From the NCBI RefSeq assembly GCF_014651955.1, contig NZ_BMXW01000010.1:1-64000 (forward strand): DNA of 64,000 bases, given 5' to 3'. Below are positions 28,508-36,000 of the stretch, one piece after another. Position 1 is the stretch's first letter. Each line of letters begins with the position of its first letter. The position numbers and the translations under genes are program-made. The notes beneath the pieces are model-generated. The model was not told where the DNA came from and searched no databases. It saw only the letters and a program-made list of their open reading frames with translations. Source of the stretch: Shewanella fodinae (lineage in GTDB: Bacteria; Pseudomonadota; Gammaproteobacteria; Enterobacterales; Shewanellaceae).

Positions 28508-29467
28508 TTACTCTTCCAGCGAGTAAGGTCTTGCTACCAGTGTTAGTTGGCTTTGCGGATCTTCGGCAATTCTGAATACGGCATCATCGGCAGTATCATT
28601 TGGCAGCACGGCTGTTAGCAGTAGCTGACCGTCAATCTGTACCGCTTCCAAAATAGTGCCTTGTGGCCGAAAACTTTCTTCTAGCGCCAGTTCCAGCGTG
28701 GACTCCGGGGTGACAGCAACGGTTGCTTGGCCTTGCAGAATATACAGCGCCCGTTTGTTACCACCACGGTATTTCATGCGCGCCACGGTTTCCTGCCCCA
28801 TGTAGCAGCCTTTATTAAAACTGATACCATTGAGCGCCTGCAAGTTGCACATTTGTGGTACAAATTGCGCTCGATGCACGGCTGATAATCCCGGATAGCC
28901 CGCTAGCATCTCCAACGCTTGCCAGGCACTGTGATGATATAGTGACTGCGCTTGCACCAGCTCGGCTGCAATGGCTGTCGGCAACACTAACAGAAAACGC
29001 CCGTTATCATTCAGCACAACTCCCTGTTGCAATGGACACAATGGGTGGTCTGTGCTAAAGGTTGGGAAATGGTTTTTAATCCATGATTCGGCGTCGTTTC
29101 CGGTAACACCAAGTACCGTCCACGCGTCCGAGACATCATTGAGTTCAGCTTTGCTGAATACCGCATATTTACGGAACTCTGGCAGGTCGCTGACAACGGT
29201 GTCTTTAGGCATCAGCAGCATTAAGCTATCGGCGACTGCGAACAGGCGGAAGGCAGAAAGCATCTTACCTTTGGGATCGCAATGCGCGCCCCAGCACCAG
29301 TCGTTGGCTGTGAGGGCATTAACATCGGCGGTAATTTGTCCGTGAATAAAACTACGATTCTGTTCACCGGTCACCTGGATCAGGCCGAGATGAGACAGGG
29401 GAGAGATCAGCAGTTCCGGTAACTGGGAATCGGGTGCCCAGAAAAGTTGAGGAGCGGTGAGACTCAT
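28508..29467 (-). CDS. ygfZ: tRNA-modifying/iron-sulfur repair protein YgfZ
   Basis: 319-residue folate-binding protein of the YgfZ/GcvT-like family, needed for repair or assembly of some Fe-S enzymes such as MiaB. The family signature KGCYMGQE is present, followed by VARMKYRGGNKR, and the N-terminal LIQVTGEQNRSFIHGQITADV fits. AGGATGATCC lies just before the ATG. It is 106 bases downstream of serA on the same strand, separated by a terminator-like hairpin. Cytoplasmic. The assignment is firm; the exact chemistry of the family is less so. Confidence 0.93.
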   Translation of the reverse strand: MSLTAPQLFWAPDSQLPELLISPLSHLGLIQVTGEQNRSFIHGQITADVNALTANDWCWGAHCDPKGKMLSAFRLFAVADSLMLLMPKDTVVSDLPEFRKYAVFSKAELNDVSDAWTVLGVTGNDAESWIKNHFPTFSTDHPLCPLQQGVVLNDNGRFLLVLPTAIAAELVQAQSLYHHSAWQALEMLAGYPGLSAVHRAQFVPQMCNLQALNGISFNKGCYMGQETVARMKYRGGNKRALYILQGQATVAVTPESTLELALEESFRPQGTILEAVQIDGQLLLTAVLPNDTADDAVFRIAEDPQSQLTLVARPYSLEE

Positions 29468-29532
29468 AGGATCATCCTGATATTAACAACAGCAAAAGTG
29501 CTTCGATTGTAACGGATCTGGCGTAAATAAAC

Positions 29533-29552
29533 AGGGCGCCGAATGGCGCCCC
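29533..29552 (-). terminator. Terminator after serA
   Basis: GGGCGCC/GGCGCCC stem with loop GAAT, just past the serA stop on the minus strand. The T-rich tail (TGTTTATTT) is imperfect. Confidence 0.6.
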
Positions 29553-29573
29553 GTCAAAACATTCACCGACAAC

Positions 29574-30803
29574 TTAGTACAGTAAGCGGGTGCGGATAGT
29601 CCCTTCGATGTTTTTCAGTTCTTCCAAGGCTTCTGTGGCCTGATCCGTATGGACTTCCATCACCACATAACCGATGTCTGCTGTGGTTTGCAGGTATTGA
29701 CCGCCGATGTTGATGCCTTTTTCGGAAAACGCCTGGTTGATCTTCAGCAGTATGCCAGGACGGTTACGATGGATATGCAACAGGCGTGAGGTGCCGTGTT
29801 GTTGTGGCAGCGATACTTCGGGGAAGTTCACGGCGGTTACTGTTGAACCGTTGTCGGAATATTTGGCGAGTTTCCCGGCCACTTCAATGCCAATATTTTC
29901 CTGAGCTTCTTCGGTGCTACCGCCCACGTGTGGTGTCAGGATGACATTATCAAAACCGCGCAGTGGAGTCTGGAATTCGTCGTCGTTAGACTTGGGCTCA
30001 ATTGGGAACACATCAATCGCTGCCCCTGCTAAATGTTTGGATTCCAGTGCCGCGGCGAGTGCGTCAATATCCACCACCGTGCCACGGGAGGCGTTGATTA
30101 GGAAGCTGCCAGGCCGCATGGCTTCAATCTGCGCTGCACCAAACATCAGCTTGGTTTGTGGGGTTTCCGGTACGTGCAGACTGACCACATCCGCCTGCGC
30201 CAGCAATTCGTTCATAAAGCGCAACTGGTGGGCATTGCCCAGCGGCAGTTTGTCTTCAATGTCGTAGAACACTACGCGCATCCCTAAGGTTTCTGCCAGA
30301 ATGCCAAGCTGAGTACCGATATGACCATAGCCGATGACGCCGAGGGTTTTGCCGCGAACTTCATAGCTGCCTTTCGCACTCTTGATCCAACCGCCTTTGT
30401 GCGCGGAGGCGTTACGTTGCGGAATGCCGCGCATCAGCATGATAATTTCGCCAATCACCAGTTCGGCAACACTGCGGGTATTGGAAAACGGAGCGTTGAA
30501 CACCGGGATACCCAGTAATTCAGCGGCTTTCAGATCCACCTGGTTAGTGCCGATACAAAAGCAACCGATACCCACCAGTTTTTCAGCCTGCTCCAGCACT
30601 TCCTTGGTGAGATGGGTGCGAGAGCGGATACCGACAAAATGCGCATCCTTGATGGCTTCAGCCAATTCATCACCGGATAACGAGCCTTTGTGGTACTCAA
30701 TATTGTTATAACCGGAATTTTTCAGCACATCTAGGGCTGACTGATGAACGCCTTCCAACAACAGGATCTTGATTTTATCCTTGTCCAGCGAGTGTTTCGC
30801 CAT
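29574..30803 (-). CDS. serA: D-3-phosphoglycerate dehydrogenase SerA
   Basis: First enzyme of serine synthesis, oxidising 3-phosphoglycerate with NAD. It aligns by eye with E. coli SerA along its whole length: MAKHSLDKDKIKILLLEGVH, the substrate loop RSRTHLT, IGCFCIGTNQVDL, NAPFSNTRSVAELV, the NAD motif GYGHIGTQLGILAE, catalytic His in TPHVGGSTEEAQENIG, and a C-terminal ACT domain (LHIHRNRPGIL to RTRLLY) that binds serine for feedback inhibition. I start at ATG 30803, six codons inside the open frame, because this gives the family N-terminus; GAGGGG lies ten bases upstream. Length 409 aa against 410 in E. coli. Confidence 0.96.
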   Translation of the reverse strand: MAKHSLDKDKIKILLLEGVHQSALDVLKNSGYNNIEYHKGSLSGDELAEAIKDAHFVGIRSRTHLTKEVLEQAEKLVGIGCFCIGTNQVDLKAAELLGIPVFNAPFSNTRSVAELVIGEIIMLMRGIPQRNASAHKGGWIKSAKGSYEVRGKTLGVIGYGHIGTQLGILAETLGMRVVFYDIEDKLPLGNAHQLRFMNELLAQADVVSLHVPETPQTKLMFGAAQIEAMRPGSFLINASRGTVVDIDALAAALESKHLAGAAIDVFPIEPKSNDDEFQTPLRGFDNVILTPHVGGSTEEAQENIGIEVAGKLAKYSDNGSTVTAVNFPEVSLPQQHGTSRLLHIHRNRPGILLKINQAFSEKGINIGGQYLQTTADIGYVVMEVHTDQATEALEELKNIEGTIRTRLLY

Positions 30804-30916
30804 GATATCGGTACCCCTCAATTTATGAATCTGCTAGTGAACAAAGTGTAGTGTGTTAAGCTTCCCCAAGCTGTCAGCTCACGTTAGCACCTTTTTTTGC
30901 TGCTGTGGAGGTCTGG

Positions 30917-30967
30917 ATGGCTAAAGTGTTTATTTTAGATCATGAACAATCTGCAAATTGGGGCTGA
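30917..30967 (+). CDS. Short upstream ORF (16 aa) before the DUF2238 gene
   Basis: ATG at 30917 with GGAGG five bases upstream, a far better site than that of the gene behind it. It encodes MAKVFILDHEQSANWG and stops at 30967, two bases before the TTG start of the next gene. This looks like a leader ORF for translational coupling or control. Chance occurrence cannot be excluded. Confidence 0.5.
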   Translation: MAKVFILDHEQSANWG

Positions 30968-30969
30968 TA

Positions 30970-31581
30970 TTGAAGAATCCGCTGATTTGGCTGGCATTTT
31001 ATGGTGTGGTACTGCTGTGGTCAGTATGGCAGCCGCATGATGGTTTTACTTGGTGGATGGAAGCGACACCCGCATTAATCGCGGTGCCGTTATTGTTATG
31101 GTGTCGGCGGGTATTTCCATTAACGCCTTTGCTGTCGCTGTTAATTCTGTTGCACTGTTGCGTACTGTTTGTCGGTGCCCATTACACCTATGCCCAGGTA
31201 CCGCTGTTTGACTGGTTGTCAGACTGGTTCGGCTGGGGCCGCAATAACTATGACAAATTAGGGCATTTTGCTCAGGGATTTATCCCGGCCATGATTGCGC
31301 GAGAAGTGTTGCTGCGCAAACAAGTGCTGCAACGCGGCGCTTGGTGCAGTTTTCTCTGTTGCTGTTTTGCTCTGGCGCTTTCGGCATTTTATGAACTGGT
31401 GGAATGGTGGGTTGCGGTGCTGACCAACGATGGTGCTGAAGCATTTCTTGGCACCCAAGGTTATGTCTGGGATACCCAATCTGACATGTTATTCGCCTTG
31501 ATTGGGGCTATCTGTGCGGTATTGACGTTGTCGGCGACGCATGACCGTCAATTAGCGAAATTGGTGATACCGCAGCGCTGA
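30970..31581 (+). CDS. DUF2238 (YjdF-type) inner membrane protein
   Basis: About 203 residues with five or six hydrophobic segments. The family signature is clear: GAHYTYAQVPLFDWL followed by NNYDKLGHFAQGF, then YELVEWWVAV and VWDTQSDMLFALIG. Function of the family is unknown. No ATG fits; possible starts are TTG 30958 and TTG 30970. I prefer 30970, which has GGGG six bases upstream and follows the stop of a short ORF with a strong ribosome binding site. A thioesterase gene follows after 48 bases, so the two may be co-transcribed. Confidence 0.8.
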   Translation: MKNPLIWLAFYGVVLLWSVWQPHDGFTWWMEATPALIAVPLLLWCRRVFPLTPLLSLLILLHCCVLFVGAHYTYAQVPLFDWLSDWFGWGRNNYDKLGHFAQGFIPAMIAREVLLRKQVLQRGAWCSFLCCCFALALSAFYELVEWWVAVLTNDGAEAFLGTQGYVWDTQSDMLFALIGAICAVLTLSATHDRQLAKLVIPQR

Positions 31582-31629
31582 GGCGGCGATAAACTGGCGT
31601 GGGATATTATTATAAGGAAACGACACACT

Positions 31630-32088
31630 ATGAGTATCTGGTTCAGAGAAGTCACGCTTGAGGATTGTGCCCGCCTAGATTTGGGGCAGGGTGGTAAAGG
31701 CAGCTTGATGCAGACCTTAGGCATCAAAGTTACTGAGATAGGTGACGATTATCTGGTGGCGACCATGCCCGCCACACCGGCGATTCACAACCCCATCGGT
31801 ATGGTACACGGTGGTGCTAATGTGGTTCTGGCTGAAACCGTTGCCAGCTACGCGGCTAACTTTGCGGTGGATTTTGAACAGTACTACTGTGTCGGGCAGG
31901 AGATCAACGCTAACCATATCCGCGCGGCTCGCAATGGAGAACTCAAAGCGGTGGCTCGCCCCATTCATCTGGGAAAGCGCACTTCGGTATGGGATATCCA
32001 AATTTACAATAGTGCGGGTGAACTGACTTGTGTGTCACGTATGACTGCCGCCGTTGTGCGCCGTCCTGACAGTAAACACGCGGGCTGA
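31630..32088 (+). CDS. Hotdog-fold thioesterase, MenI/YdiI-like
   Basis: 152-residue acyl-CoA thioesterase of the 4HBT/PaaI group. Key elements are NPIGMVHGGANVVLAETVAS, with the catalytic Glu in the LAE segment, and GQEINANHIRAARNGEL, both as in E. coli MenI (1,4-dihydroxy-2-naphthoyl-CoA hydrolase) and EntH. In a menaquinone-rich Shewanella, the MenI role is reasonable, but no men genes are adjacent and general proofreading thioesterases look alike. AAGGAA lies upstream of the ATG. Cytoplasmic, probably a tetramer as in relatives. A strong terminator follows. Confidence 0.85.
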   Translation: MSIWFREVTLEDCARLDLGQGGKGSLMQTLGIKVTEIGDDYLVATMPATPAIHNPIGMVHGGANVVLAETVASYAANFAVDFEQYYCVGQEINANHIRAARNGELKAVARPIHLGKRTSVWDIQIYNSAGELTCVSRMTAAVVRRPDSKHAG

Positions 32089-32106
32089 CAGCCTCTATTT
32101 GTGTCC

Positions 32107-32134
32107 AATAAAAGCAGCTACGGCTGCTTTTATT
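32107..32134 (+). terminator. Rho-independent terminator after the thioesterase
   Basis: AATAAAAGCAGC/GCTGCTTTTATT stem, loop TACG, 19 bases after the stop codon. Confidence 0.85.
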
Positions 32135-32208
32135 GTTGTTGCGGGCATGTTCACTGAGCGTACTGCTAACCCCGCTTGCTATCCACTGTCTAGTGCAGAA
32201 GCAGTTTT

Positions 32209-32239
32209 ATTATCAATTCAATTATTGGATTGTGATAAT
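32209..32239. promoter_or_regulatory. Candidate operator upstream of the catalase
   Basis: Inverted repeat ATTATCA ... TGATAAT with a 17-base A+T-rich centre, about 87 bases before the short leader ORF of the catalase. It has a Fur-like look (GATAAT) and does not match the OxyR pattern well. The regulator is uncertain. Confidence 0.35.
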
Positions 32240-32325
32240 CACTTTTAATCGTTTTATTGATTTTCTTGCATCACCTACCATGCTCTTAACGTCTGATGCC
32301 TTAGCTCGCTGTTGCAGGAGGCCAT

Positions 32326-32379
32326 ATGGCCACAATCGTTGATTTGATCGAACTTTGGTTAAACCAGAAAAAATCGTAA
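32326..32379 (+). CDS. Short ORF (17 aa) coupled to the catalase gene
   Basis: ATG at 32326 has AGGAGG four bases upstream, a near-ideal ribosome binding site. It encodes MATIVDLIELWLNQKKS, an amphipathic peptide with a basic end. The stop codon TAA overlaps the AAGGAG site of the catalase, whose ATG lies ten bases further on. The spacing suggests coupling of translation. Whether the peptide itself has a function is unknown. Confidence 0.6.
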   Translation: MATIVDLIELWLNQKKS

Positions 32380-32389
32380 GGAGCACAAC

Positions 32390-33850
32390 ATGACCCAGCA
32401 TTATATTACCAGCCAGAACGGTGCCCCCGTTGCCGATGATCAGAATTCCCTGTCTGCCGGTGAGCGTGGCCCATTGTTATTACAAGATTTTCATCTGATT
32501 GAAAAATTAGCACACTTTAACCGTGAGCGGATCCCAGAGCGGGTTGTGCATGCCAAAGGCACCGGTGTTTACGGCACTTTTACCCTGACCAACGATATCA
32601 GCCGTTACACCATTGCCGACCATTTCAACGGCGTGGGTAAGCAGACGGAAGTGTTTGTACGTTTTTCTACTGTGGGTGGTGAGATGGGCTCTGCTGATGC
32701 CGAGCGTGACCCCCGCGGTTTTGCCGTACGCTTTTACACCAACCGCGGTAATCACGATATTGTCGGCAATAACACCCCTACGTTTTTTCTACGGGATGGC
32801 ATTAAATTTCCCGATTTTATTCATACGCAAAAGCGTAATCCGCACACCAATCTTAAAGATCCGCAGGCAATGTGGGATTTCTGGGCGCTGAATCCAGAAG
32901 CGATGCATCAAGTGACCGTACTGATGTCTGATCGTGGTATCCCGGCAAATTATCGGCAGATGCATGGCTACGGTTCGCATACCTACTCCTTCTGGAATGC
33001 CAACGGTGAGCGCTTCTGGGTGAAATTTCACTTTAAGAGCGAGCAGGGCATTGCCAATCTGACCGAAGAACAAGCCGCTAAAATGAAAGGTATCGATCCC
33101 GATCATGCTCAGCGCGACATGGTTGCCGCCATTACCGATGGTCATTTCCCTCGCTGGAAATTGCAGGTGCAGATCATGCCCGAAGCCGATGCCAACCATT
33201 ACCACATCAATCCCTTTGACCTGACCAAAGTGTGGCCGCACCAAGATTATCCATTGATTGAAGTGGGGGTGATGGAGCTGAACCGTTTGCCGCAAAACTA
33301 TTTTGCTGAAGTGGAGCAGGCCGCCTTCGCGCCGAGCAATATGGTGCCCGGGGTCGGCGCATCACCGGATAAAATGCTGCAGGCACGCCTGTTTGCTTAT
33401 GCCGATGCCCAGCGTTATCGCGTCGGTGCTAATTACAACCAACTGCCGGTGAACTGCCCACATGCGACCACGGCTAATCATCATCAACGTGCCGGAGCAA
33501 TGGCTGGAACGCAGTGCCCATACCATCACAGTCAGACTGGCGCAGATAGCAGCGCTAACTACGGCCCGAACTCCAGCGCCAACAGTTTGCAGGATGCTAC
33601 CGAGTTCCGTGAACCGCCATTACGCCTAGAGGGGGAAGCGGCGCGTTATAGCCGCTATGATCAGGATGACTATACCCAGGCAGGAAATCTCTACCGTTTG
33701 TTCAGTGAAGCGGAAAAAGCGCGGTTGGTCAGCAATATCTGTGGCACCTTGAGCCAAGCAAGTCGTGATGTGCAATTGCAGATGGTGGCGCATTTCACTA
33801 AAGCTGATGCCGACTATGGGGCTCGTGTGATGGCGGCATTAGCTAAGTAA
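32390..33850 (+). CDS. Monofunctional haem catalase
   Basis: 486-residue catalase converting hydrogen peroxide to water and oxygen. Active-site His lies in ERVVHAKGTGVYGTF, the Asn in VGNNTPTFFLRD, and the proximal haem Tyr in RLFAYADAQRYRVG; RFSTVGG and DPRGFAVRFYT are typical. The length and C-terminus place it with small-subunit catalases (KatA/KatB type), and no signal peptide is seen, so it is cytoplasmic. The C-terminal third has a Ser/Asn/His-rich stretch (about 360-400) typical of the clade. AAGGAG precedes the ATG. Control by a peroxide or iron regulator is likely but only a weak operator candidate is seen upstream. Confidence 0.94.
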   Translation: MTQHYITSQNGAPVADDQNSLSAGERGPLLLQDFHLIEKLAHFNRERIPERVVHAKGTGVYGTFTLTNDISRYTIADHFNGVGKQTEVFVRFSTVGGEMGSADAERDPRGFAVRFYTNRGNHDIVGNNTPTFFLRDGIKFPDFIHTQKRNPHTNLKDPQAMWDFWALNPEAMHQVTVLMSDRGIPANYRQMHGYGSHTYSFWNANGERFWVKFHFKSEQGIANLTEEQAAKMKGIDPDHAQRDMVAAITDGHFPRWKLQVQIMPEADANHYHINPFDLTKVWPHQDYPLIEVGVMELNRLPQNYFAEVEQAAFAPSNMVPGVGASPDKMLQARLFAYADAQRYRVGANYNQLPVNCPHATTANHHQRAGAMAGTQCPYHHSQTGADSSANYGPNSSANSLQDATEFREPPLRLEGEAARYSRYDQDDYTQAGNLYRLFSEAEKARLVSNICGTLSQASRDVQLQMVAHFTKADADYGARVMAALAK

Positions 33851-33875
33851 CTTAGCTCTGCCTAAGGTGGATTAG

Positions 33876-33904
33876 AAAGCTCAATGGTAACGTTGGGCTT
33901 TTTT
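33876..33904 (+). terminator. Terminator of the catalase gene
   Basis: AAAGCTCAA pairs with TTGGGCTTTTTT (one G-U pair) around an eight-base loop, 26 bases after the stop codon. Confidence 0.8.
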
Positions 33905-33949
33905 GCATCTGCCGATGTGGAGGGGGAATCCGCGGCCTTCTTTTGGCTG

Positions 33950-34200
33950 GCGTCAAAGGGAGTTATCGCTGCGCGATTGCAACCTACGGTTGTGAAAGTT
34001 TGATGGCTTTGCCATACCAAGCTGCGCTTGGCAGAAGCGATCACTAAGTGATTGCAAACTGCGTTTGCGAAAGTCGTGAGCTTTCGCGCTCACACTACGA
34101 GACAAGGGGGCTGATCAGCCTCGAATAACATCTATGTTAAACGGCCAGCTCGCCATCCATGGCTCGCGCTCATGAGCACACTCATCATTGATGAGCATTT
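33950..34200. repeat. Cluster of short imperfect palindromes
   Basis: Several back-to-back hairpins of 6-9 bp, for example GCAACC TACG GGTTG-like, AAGCTGCGCTTGG, GATCACTAAGTGATT, AAACTGCGTTTGCG and GTGAGCTTTCGCGCTCAC. They form one side of the structured repeat at 34211-34386 and recur in inverted order next to the copy at 35577-35868. No coding frame is credible. Confidence 0.55.
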
Positions 34201-34210
34201 GCCCTTATAA

Positions 34211-34386
34211 ATCCCCTTGCTGCCCCGATGTCACGAAACGCTACGGGCTTATGGTTTGCCATTTTTGCAAATCGCGCTGATTTGTCATCCATGACTCACC
34301 ATCGCTTCTCGTCGTCCTTGACTCGATTGCTCAATGGCTGCCCAACGCACCTTCGCCGCGCCAAGGGGAATTGGTGTTGCCTGATG
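34211..34386 (+). repeat. Structured intergenic repeat, copy A
   Basis: Core elements in order: CCCCTTG, CGCTACGG, ATGGTTTGCCATTTT, CAAATCGC, then TCGATTGCTCAATGGCTGCC, CAACGCACCT and AAGGGG with GTTGCCTGAT. The same elements appear in the same order on the opposite strand at 35577-35785, and the last part again at 34786-34842. An open frame at 34228-34506 runs through it and is probably spurious. Confidence 0.75.
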
Positions 34387-34546
34387 AGCTTGGTGCAAAT
34401 CGTTGATGACTTTCTAAACCTAATCCTTGTTAACGTTCTCCATGGATACGCGTTTCAGTTTATTTTTCATGCAGCCATTGAAAGATTCCTTTTAGTCCTT
34501 ATGTGAATTATGAGGAAATAACCTCAGTAAAAATAAGGATAAAGTC

Positions 34547-34672
34547 ATGGTACTAAAACCAGGCCCAAAACCGATTGCCCAATCTACTGGTAAACCAGAT
34601 CAAAGAAGACGCGATAATAAAAACACTCCAGGAAACACCCCGGATTTAAAACCTAGTAAATCATCTAAGTGA
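34547..34672 (+). CDS. Small basic proline-rich hypothetical protein (41 aa)
   Basis: ATG at 34547 with AAGGA seven bases upstream, ending at 34672 and followed by a hairpin terminator, so it has all the parts of a real small gene. The product is MVLKPGPKPIAQSTGKPDQR and so on, rich in Lys, Arg, Pro and Thr and without a hydrophobic stretch. It looks intrinsically disordered. No family is recognised. It lies between repeat copies A and B. Confidence 0.55.
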   Translation: MVLKPGPKPIAQSTGKPDQRRRDNKNTPGNTPDLKPSKSSK

Positions 34673-34683
34673 TTAAAAGGTAT

Positions 34684-34712
34684 GAGAAAGGCTACCCAAT
34701 GGTAGCCTTCTC
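34684..34712 (+). terminator. Hairpin terminator of the small ORF
   Basis: GAGAAAGGCTACC and GGTAGCCTTCTC with loop CAAT, 11 bases after the stop codon. The 3' tail is C/T rich without a pure T-run. Confidence 0.65.
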
Positions 34713-34739
34713 TTCACATTCAGGAACTCAAGGACGACT

Positions 34740-34842
34740 AATATTCCCTTGCTCTGCACCACCTTGAGACATCTGTGCCTTGAGCGCTCGATGTCTGCCA
34801 AAGGCACCTTGACCGCGTCGATGGGGAATTGGCGTTACCTTT
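34740..34842 (+). repeat. Structured intergenic repeat, degraded copy B
   Basis: Shortened relative of copy A. It keeps the start (CCCTTGCT), then GCACCTT, CCGCG and GGGGAATTGG, and lacks the middle. It lies about 90 bases before the open part of the DUF4209 remnant. Confidence 0.6.
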
Positions 34843-34934
34843 GAGTATCATTTTCAACAACATTGACCAAATTTTTGCAATTTAACAAAGTGAAAAAATT
34901 TCTGGAGCATTAATATTGCTAGAACGATGAAAAA

Positions 34935-35561
34935 GGGATTTATGTTGCCAAAACTCCAACCATCAATTTTGATGGAGGTGAAGATGATCCCAACAATCAA
35001 GCTGTTCTGCATCGGCAAATTCAGCAGCAATTTGCCATTGAAATACAACTTGTAGTTGAAGGTCGAATACTTCCAGCGCTGAGACAAATGCTGGTGGAAC
35101 ATCGGTTCACCAAAGACCTGATGGCTACTGCTTGTCACTACTCACCGATAGTACCTCAAAGTAGAGAACAACTATTGGGATATGCTTTATGGCTTGGTTT
35201 TGAGTATGAATTTGGTGCTGCAATTCATTTACTCTGCCCACAACTAGAACATATGGTGCGCTTACAACTAAAGGATGTAGGAGCCATTACAAGTAACCTA
35301 GATAACGATGGAATAGAGAGTGAGTGCGGCTTAAGCACTCTGATGGAGTTACCGGAAGCTCATGAGTTGTTTGGTGAAGATTTAACCTTTAGATTAAAAA
35401 GTATTTTCACAGATTCTCTTGGCTTTAATTTACGTAATGAAGTTGCCCATGGCTTGTTGGATGATAATTTCGCACGCTCAGTGGGCTCTATTTACGCTTG
35501 GTGGATGGTTCTAAAACTAGTTATACGTTCAATAGCACTTGGAAGTAATCAGTCCCAGTGA
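34935..35561 (+). pseudogene. 5'-truncated DUF4209 protein
   Basis: The frame is open from just after an in-frame TAG near 34932, but the first ATG is at 35088. The translated stretch contains the C-terminal part of DUF4209: a segment ending RILPALRQM, then GFEYEFGAAIHLLCPQLEHMVR, LDNDGIESECGLSTLM and the conserved LRNEVAHGLLDD, which has the RNxxxH pattern of HEPN-like domains. Full proteins of this family are several hundred residues longer at the N-terminus. The missing 5' part and flanking repeats suggest a remnant left after rearrangement. A shorter product from 35088 (157 aa) could still be made. Function of the family is poorly known; HEPN-like proteins often belong to defence or toxin systems. 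Confidence 0.7.
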
Positions 35562-35576
35562 TAAGAGTGGCGAGTT

Positions 35577-35868
35577 ATCAGGCAACTCCGATAACCCCTT
35601 CGGCGCAGCGCAGGTGCGTTGGGCAGCCATTGAGCAATCGAGGCATGGATGCCGAAGAAGCCGCGCCGAGGAATGGATTCCGAGTTGGCGGCGATTTGTG
35701 AAAATGGCAAACCAGAGTGCCGTAGCGCTTTGCGCCGTGGGGCGTCGTCGGGGTTCCAAGGGGCGAGGGACGAGCATCGCCCCTTGGCTCAGGTGTGGAA
35801 CGAGCAGTTCCACGACTCTCGCAACCGCAGGTTGCAATGGCACTAGCCATCAGCTTTAAAAAGCCCAA
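35577..35868 (-). repeat. Structured intergenic repeat, copy C (inverted)
   Basis: Inverted relative of copy A, starting a few bases after the DUF4209 stop. It includes GTTGGGCAGCCATTGAGCAA, AAAATGGCAAACCA, CGTAGCG, the long CAAGGGGCGA/TCGCCCCTTG stem and hairpins TGGAACGAGCAGTTCCA and GCAACCGCAGGTTGC. Two long opposite-strand open frames through it are best seen as spurious. No real gene is seen from 35562 to 36000. Confidence 0.75.
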
Positions 35869-35922
35869 GTAATCAATGCAATGACTACAAGTAAAAACCT
35901 TTGTCGATCACTAGCTCAGTCC

Positions 35923-35957
35923 CTAATGCCAGTCAGCTCTTCACGGACTGGCATTAG
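35923..35957. terminator. Perfect 12-bp hairpin upstream of the Mn exporter 3' end
   Basis: CTAATGCCAGTC and GACTGGCATTAG with an 11-base loop, followed by a small AGGCT-CGAA-AGCCTTTT hairpin. They probably stop transcription between the accessory patch and the convergent exporter gene. Confidence 0.6.
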
Positions 35958-36000
35958 GCTCGAAAGCCTTTTGAAAAACTAATCAGGCCGTAAGGCTCAC

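Noticed and set aside
34228..34506. Open frame of 92 codons inside repeat copy A
   Set aside because: It lies in the structured repeat, has no ribosome binding site, and a related frame (35529-35843, minus) appears in inverted copy C only because the DNA repeats.
35529..35868. Overlapping open frames on both strands in repeat copy C
   Set aside because: They are by-products of a G+C-rich repeat; Cys/Arg-rich translations do not look like protein.
33950..36000. Insertion sequence or prophage in the accessory patch
   Set aside because: No transposase, integrase or phage frame was found; only structured repeats, a small ORF and a gene remnant.
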